From contig VZRR01012416.1 of NCBI GenBank assembly GCA_013398015.1, positions 1 to 64,000 of the forward strand: a stretch of 64,000 bases of DNA, given 5' to 3'. The position numbers and the translations under genes were made by a program. This DNA comes from Oreocharis arfaki. Lineage: Eukaryota; Chordata; Aves; Passeriformes; Paramythiidae. Shown here in pieces: positions 57,602 through 64,000 of the stretch (within the stretch, counting starts at the first letter, position 1; every line of letters starts with the position of its first letter). The notes under the pieces were generated by a model. That model ran no database searches and was not told the DNA's origin. It saw only the letters and a program-made list of their open reading frames with translations.

Positions 57602-60498
57602 CTAAATAAATTCTTTAACTTTTTTCACCAGCTACAAACCCAAGCAATTCCTCTTCCTGCCGTTTCCAAATGTGTCTCATTTTGCTGCCTCCTTCTGCCA
57701 CCGAGTTTGGAGCAGAACAGTTCCTACACAATCATCCTTCTATTACTCACAATAATAACTCAGAGCAGGCTGAATGTTTCTTGCCCTTCAGCATAGTCTT
57801 GGCTGTATTTTCCCCCTCAGCCTTCCTTCCCCAGATATTGCACAGAGTATATTTATGCTGGCTATTAACTTTCAAAAGAGCTGAGGCTTTGGAAAGCCTG
57901 GTTCCGATTATCCTTGTAATTCCTGTCTAAGGAATTTTATCTTGAGGGAGAGCACACTCTTTACATGCTCTGTTTTGTGGCTAGGTAGGCTCCCTTCTTC
58001 AAAGCATTTTCACCAGCCCTGTTTAATTTTAAAGTTAAAATACAGAGGAATAGTGTTTAACCAGGGAATGCAGGCAGGGACTGCCTGTCAGAGCTCTTGG
58101 GAAAATTAGGCAGGATCACCGAATGTGCTGCAACTAAAAAACTGAGTAAGCCAAGCACTTCCAGCATGTTCTTAGCCAATTACAAATTGAGCTGAGGTTG
58201 TAATGGTAACTAAATTACAAAACCAATATTCCTCCTTAAAAAATATAAAAGGCAAACAAACGTAAGGAAGTAAATAGATGTGTGTGTAAGGCCTTCATTC
58301 AGCTTATATGCTCCCCTGACTTTTGAGTGTTTATCTACAGAAAAAAAAGCATTAATTTCACCATTAGCCATTCAGACCCACACACTGCAGTGTTAGGGAC
58401 AGCCATCCATTAAGACATGTTGCTGCTTTAAATTTTAGAAGTGTAGCAGTGAAAAAGGTCTTTGTTTTGGACTGGGAGCGTTGCTCAAGGACAAGCCAAG
58501 CTGCTGTGCCATTTTAGAGTTCAACTGCCTAAAACCACCACACACACCTAAATCACGCAATCCATATAAATACATTATTCACTCTCATACCGATCACAGG
58601 GAAATTGTATTTTTGTTTGAAGTCCTGAAGGAGGATTGTCCATTTATATCTGAACATACCTGATTTGCTGGGGCACAGACTGGACTCTGCACACCCTGGC
58701 AGAGCTCACACGGGACAGGGAACTGCCTATGGCTGCTCGTAGGAAGCCGACCCCAAAGGTCAAACATCTTCCAGGTTGCTGGTGCGAGCCTTGAGGGTTG
58801 TGAGTTTTGTAACTCTGGCAACTGAAAAGAAAACCCCCAGTACCTGCCCAGTGCTCAGTCCGCTTCCACCAGTTCAACACAGGCAGCACAGGCTAAAAAT
58901 ACACACCCTTAGCCGTGCTCCAGGAGAACCAGAAGCTGCTCACAGAAAAAGTCTTGGATCAATTTGGGGGGGAAAAAAGCCAAGGTTTTCGTTTTTCTCG
59001 TGACCAATTCATCCAAAGTAGAAAAACTGTAAATTTCATCAGAGGAGTGAACTGAGCGTTCACCTCTATTCCGAATATCACTGAAAACACCTGGCAGATG
59101 CACCCCCTGACTCATCCCCAGCTGCCGGTGTCAGATTGTTCTCTCTGCTCCATTGCTTTCGCGGGGAATGGCACAGCACGAGCCCCGCATACCTGGAGAA
59201 GGTAAGAACAGAGAGGTCATGACACGACAGCAGCAGTGAGCGGTCTGCACAGCCCCAGGAGCGCTCCTGACCAAGTATGTGCCCTCCAGCTCTGCTCGGG
59301 CGGAGCACTGTTGACAAAAAGATCCTGAATAGCAAAGGAAGGAAACCTCAGAGTTTCATTGAGTTTCTAATTAGTGAGTAGGGATGCTTACACCGAACAG
59401 AAGAGTTGTTGTAGAGCTCAATCTCCTTATCTGGGAACCCTCCAGGATTCCTCGCTGGTCCTTGTCAGGTTTATCATCATAAATTACGCTGTTCCTTTAT
59501 TTTATGATGATGATCTAAAGACATCTCTCATTTCCTCAGGCTTTCCTTTGTGAAGTTTTGTAATCAGGGTTTGGGCAAGAATTTCAGCAGTATTGATTGT
59601 GGCCCAGGGCATTTCCTGGATTAATGACAGGCTGGAAGAGCTGATGGCCCCCAGCTCTGCCTTGATCCAGTAACCCCAAGGAGGTTTAAGCTCTCCAGGA
59701 TGCACCCAGTGCCAGAGCAGCTACTGTGAAGGAATTTCAGTGGGACGCCTAAGTCAACAGCAAGGAAACAAGCCTCCTTTTATCCCTCACAAAAGCAGGA
59801 GGAAATATTAATTTGAATGGGCTGATAATGAGGTTGAGATTGTTCCAGGGGAATTTAGCAGCCCCAGCAGGAAGCACAGCAGGAAATCTCTCCCTTGCCA
59901 TGCAGCATGCCTCAGAACCACAGATGTTTGGAAACAAGGGGGTTTAGCTCCCTAAGAAAGGAATGATTTGGGGTAGAAATTAGGAAAATGGAGTTTTAGA
60001 CTTCTAAATGAAGCACCTTGTTTGATGCTGTCACTGTGGTTTCACACAGCAGCTATTGGGTGACTCATTTTGCACATTCCCACTTCAGACTTTGCCTCTA
60101 GCCCAGACTATCCGTGGTGCAGCTCAGTGTAACCCCACGACACACTAAGAGAAACACATTCACATGAACTGCTTAATTCCTAAGTCCTCCCTGTCACAAA
60201 TCTACACCACTCAGATCACACACACACAATTCCTGTGTTTAGTTTCAATTCTATGCTCCTGATTAAAAGTAGCGAGTCACTCACATAAGCATTCATCAAG
60301 ATAAATGACACTCCTGTAACACCTGCCAGGTCACTGAAGTCACCTTCAAACAAGGCAACGTTTGAAAATTGTTGTAAACTCTGGCAGAAGTGGCTGTTTT
60401 CACCTGGAGCTGGGGTTTGACCCCACGCCTGTGGAAGCCTACAGGCCCTGCCTGCTCCATTACTAAAAATCAAAGCACAAAGCCCTTGAGTACAGAAA

Positions 60499-60863
60499 CA
60501 CAGAATCTTTAAGAGTGGAAAAGACCCAAGATCAACTCCGACCATCAACTCAGCACCACCACCACTAAACCATGTCCTTGAGTGCTGCATCCACGCCTGT
60601 TTTGGAACACTTCCAGGGATGGCAACTCCACCACTGCCCTGGGCAGCCTGTTCCAATGCTTGACAACCCTTTCCATTAAGAAATTTTCCCCTAACATCCA
60701 ATCTAAACCTCCCTGGCACAGCTTGAGGCCATTTCCCCTTGTCCTGTCCCTGTTCCCTGGGATCAGAGCCCAACCCCTCCTGTCAGTGAGTTGTAGAGAG
60801 CAAAAAGGTTCCCCCCGAGCCTCCTTTTCTCCAGGCTGGGAATGCCAGCTCAGCCTGGGGTTG
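60499..60863 (-). mobile_element. CR1 LINE 3' fragment, about 365 bp
   Basis: An antisense CR1 of the subfamily at 4581: CACAGAATCTTTAAGAGTGG, 'catcaactcagcaccaccac', 'ggaacacttccagggatggc', 'ccctgggcagcctgttccaa', 'ccaatctaaacctccctggc', 'catttccccttgtcctgtcc', 'cctccttttctccaggctgg'. The longest copy of this subfamily in the window. Confidence 0.94.
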
Positions 60864-61153
60864 TTTATACATAGAATAAATATGAACACATTAATATTTA
60901 GCCCAGTCCTTCGTGCAGCAGCACTGTGAGCTCAGACACGTGCTGAAGACCACCGCTGACCCCAGTCCTGCCCGAGGCACAGCAAGAACGGGCAGGACAG
61001 TGATTGCTGCAGGGAACACCCAACAGGCAACAGCTGCACGCACAAAGTATGAAACCATCAGGAGGATGCTGTGGATGGGTCAGCATCTCAGCTTCTATCT
61101 GCGTCTACAGAAACCCTTTCCCCAGCCTCCTCAGCGCTCTGAGCTTCGTGGGA

Positions 61154-61285
61154 GCTGCAGAGACACCCCAGTCCCTCTCCCCCGTACACAGCCCTGCAGC
61201 GAGCACAAACACGGCTGCAGAGACACCCCAGTCCCTCTCCCCCGTACACAGCCCTGCAGCGAGCACAAACACGGCTGCAGAGACA
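61154..61285. repeat. 60-bp tandem duplication
   Basis: Two perfect 60-bp copies (61154-61213 and 61214-61273), followed by the first 12 bases of a third. The unit starts GCTGCAGAGACACCCCAGTC and ends with CACAAACACG. Because 60 is a multiple of three, open frames run through it on both strands and repeat 20 residues. Perfect identity suggests a recent duplication. Confidence 0.95.
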
Positions 61286-64000
61286 GAGCCCGCACCCAGC
61301 TCAGCTCAGAGCTCTCCTGCTGCTGCTCAGCAGCCAGAGGAGGATGGTGTGTGCCGGGCCAGGCTCCACCAGCCCACACACACAACCTGCAACAGGCACA
61401 AGCTCACGCTTCCCCCTCGGAAAACACAGGCTGCAGCCACTTGTAAAGGAATTTACATTCCCCGTCGCATTTTAGTTTGGAATCAGAGACGAAGACAGAA
61501 AAGGGACTGACTTGTGAAACGCTCCAGCTATGTGATTTAAATGTGTTTTGGAGCATTTGGGATAAGGCAGCAAATTCTAATGAAGGGTGGAGGAGTGTCT
61601 TCATCTCTCCCACAAAGTCTCATTACAGTTACTTTCTGCAGCAGACACCTAAAACAGAGTAAAGGAAAATATCAAAAGAAGGAGAACTTCACAGACCACT
61701 TCATCAACACTTTTCAAAAAAACCCCCCAGTCTTTATTATTTGTGTGTAAATAAGTAGAGTGCACGTCTCAGTTTCTCTATTTTTCAATATTCAACCACA
61801 CACCGGGAGAGCCACGTCCATTCCCACACAGCACTTGTGCAAATTATAACTGAATGATCCAAATATCAGGATGATCGAATTCTGAACTCTTTCATCCAGG
61901 TTTCTAGTTCAGGGCGCTAACAGCTCATGATGAGAGTAAAGCCTTAGTGCTGCCCAGAGGCTGCTGAAAATAAGATCCATATGAGGCCCTTCGTGGTGAT
62001 GCAGCAATAAGAACAAAGTGTCTGGATACTTAAAGACAGACAAGTCTGGACGTTGCTGGAAAAAGACAGTAACTTGCTGAGTCACCAGCCAGGAGAAGGG
62101 ACAGCAGTGGTTGGAACACTGGGCTCTGGGTGGCTGGCAGGGTTTGGAGCAGCACCAAGTTGTGCAGACCCCCACACACAAGCACAGCCCTCAGGAAGGC
62201 CACAGTCCTTCACTCTTTTCTCAGAATTTTAGTTTGCAGCTTTGTAACTGTGCTCCACTGGCTGAGTTTGCCAATAGCTTTGATTGGGACAGTGTTTGTT
62301 CATGCTCTTGGGCTACAAAATGGTGATGCAGAGTCAAGCTTTTTAGTGTTCACAGGGGTTTAAACTAGCTTTTCCTTTCCCCTCTCCTGAGCTGTCAGTT
62401 AATTTTCCAAGGAGCACAATCCTGGCATCTTCACTGAGAAGGGAACTGCCCATTTTTTTCTGGGGAACAGAAAAATAGGTTCGCAGCCAACAAACATGAA
62501 TTTTATTGTCCTGTATCAGGTAACTACTACATACAGAAGCTTGCATGCTGAAGAGCTACTAACACCAGCACTATTCTGGTAACTCCTGACAAGACATTAA
62601 AAGCATCCTTTTACACAGTCTGCACTCAGTTCAGAGGTAAATCAGCACAAAGCAGGTCTTTTATAAACTACTCCATAGGAGCAGGACCCTGCATACTATT
62701 TGGTTTCCCCAGCAATTTTACAATTTTGACTTCTTGCCGCCGAGATCTATTTTGTTTTTATTTGGGTTCAGCACTTACACCTTTCCCTGCTGTGTCTGCA
62801 GCCACAAATGGACGTGAAATGGATCTTTAAAAGCAAGATACAACACTAGGGGAGCACCGACCAGCAAACCAGATCCCTCCCCCTGTATGGAATGCATCTT
62901 TCCTAATCAGGGGAGAGGGTCAGCTTTGAACTTGCTGCTTCTCCCAGTCAACAAACACTCTTGGGCAACTGTCAGCTGTTTCCCAACCACTGCAAGACAG
63001 CAGCTTGGACATGGAACAAGGGCCACACAGTGGGGAGAGCTGAGGGACTGCTCCCCTCTGCTATAGAGCTGGAAATGCGGCTCACAGTCTGACTGCTTTG
63101 CCACTCTCTGTCAATCTGCAGTGAGGAAGAGGAGGGCTGCAGGCAAGGTGGGGTGTGTGAGACGATAAGAGCGTATCAACGCATACCTCTGCAGTGCCTG
63201 CAAACCAAAATGAAAGCCTGAAACCCTTCTCACGTCAGACAGGCAAGTCCTTACAAAAATTTGCAATAAAATCTCAACATTTTCAACACATTCATGTTCT
63301 GGAAGGCCACTGAACCAACCAGCACAAGCTGCAGGTATCTAAGATGCGTTTTGATTTGAAGGATTTTCCAGTCCTTCCCACAGACGAGATGAAGCTTTCT
63401 GAGGTCTAACTGTCCCCGTGGCTCTGATGTCCAGCACGAGGTCATGGGAGAAGGTTTTTCTGTAACAGCAGCACAGCTAAAGGTTGAAGTTGCCATGCCA
63501 GGGGCAGCTCCAAAGCTGCTGGGACAAGAGCTCCAAGCTGTGCTCCCTTCAGTAAGGGTTAGGACCACCAACAGAGTGTATTGGCAAGGCTGCTTTTAGG
63601 GAGGAGCTGTTTGTTTATAAATTCAAGTAAAATGCGCTGCAACCACATTATAATGAAAGATTGGCTATCTGGCAAGAGACAGCATAAACCCTCTCGGGAT
63701 CACAAGCTTTCTAGGCAATTTGTTACAAAAGCTTTCATTAAAAAAAAAAATGAACATTCCGTTTTCAATAACAGAAAAGTGCCTTCCACATGTTCCAGGT
63801 TAGGACCTTTCCCTTCAATCTTCCTGCCTGAGGCAGGCTGCAGGGGCAGAGCCTGGGCTGTCACACAGCTGTGACCAGGGCCACGGGCACGGCCCCACAG
63901 TGATCAAAGCAGCAGCGACCCAGCTGCTGGGGCGGGCAGGAGTAACTACAGCAGCCTCACAACACCAACCAGTGTCATCTATGTCCAGCTGGAGTCCTGC

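Larger units (their letters stand above)
52022..64000 (-). other. FBLN2: FBLN2 intron 2 (partial)
   Basis: More than 11.9 kb of sequence upstream of exon 3 with no FBLN2 exon. The expected large Cys-rich exon would be an open minus frame of several hundred codons; none exists here. Contents: an AT-rich, repeat-free stretch at 52980-53720, CR1 copies at 54721-54888 and 60499-60863, an exon-like segment at 57498-57601 and a tandem duplication at 61154-61285. That all of this is one intron is an inference, assuming the mammalian exon order. Confidence 0.7.

Noticed and set aside
59502..59705. 67-codon minus-strand frame with protein-like composition
   Set aside because: No recognisable family, splice partner or supporting context.
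1..64000. tRNA, rRNA or other structured RNA genes
   Set aside because: No paired A/B-box promoter or cloverleaf was seen by eye on either strand. A covariance-model search would be needed to exclude small RNAs.

Overview
The window is nuclear DNA of a vertebrate, almost certainly a bird. It has intron-split genes with GT-AG borders, and about a dozen truncated CR1 LINE copies with the sauropsid CR1 3' end (the motif read as ATTCTATG or TTCTGTGATT). Introns are compact and there are no mammalian Alu or L1 elements. Species cannot be named from the sequence alone.

There is one clear gene, the 3' two-thirds of fibulin-2 (FBLN2), on the minus strand from 52021 down to a stop codon at 21079. Sixteen coding exons are visible, corresponding to exons 3-18 of the 18-exon mammalian gene. 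All have GT-AG borders and a consistent chain of phases. In order they encode three anaphylatoxin-like modules (exons 3-5), EGF1 with its acidic lead-in (exon 6), a linker (exon 7), EGF2 (exon 8), EGF3, which is the alternatively spliced module in mammals (exon 9), EGF4-EGF11 (exons 10-17) and the C-terminal fibulin module (exon 18). Together they give 2390 nt, or 795 residues plus stop. The large N-terminal cysteine-rich exon and the signal peptide are not in the window and should lie beyond 64000. The 3' UTR probably ends near 20515, after an AATAAA at 20532-20537.

Region by region: 1-20500 is gene-poor flank downstream of FBLN2, with scattered CR1 fragments, AT-rich stretches and a GC-rich stretch of overlapping open frames, and no gene I recognise. 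20515-52021 is the FBLN2 3' UTR, exons and introns. 52022-64000 is part of a long FBLN2 intron, with CR1 copies, an AT-rich candidate regulatory stretch, an exon-like open segment and a 60-bp tandem duplication.

The most noteworthy structure is around exon 5. A 35-bp minisatellite, interrupted by a 542-base assembly gap, begins exactly at the exon 5 splice donor, and every clean copy carries an acceptor-plus-donor-like core. On the other side of the same exon a CR1 copy lies about 27 bp from the splice acceptor. No strong evidence of a wholly new gene system was found. The findings are mostly splice-site and repeat-architecture observations, plus candidate noncoding or exon-like segments.
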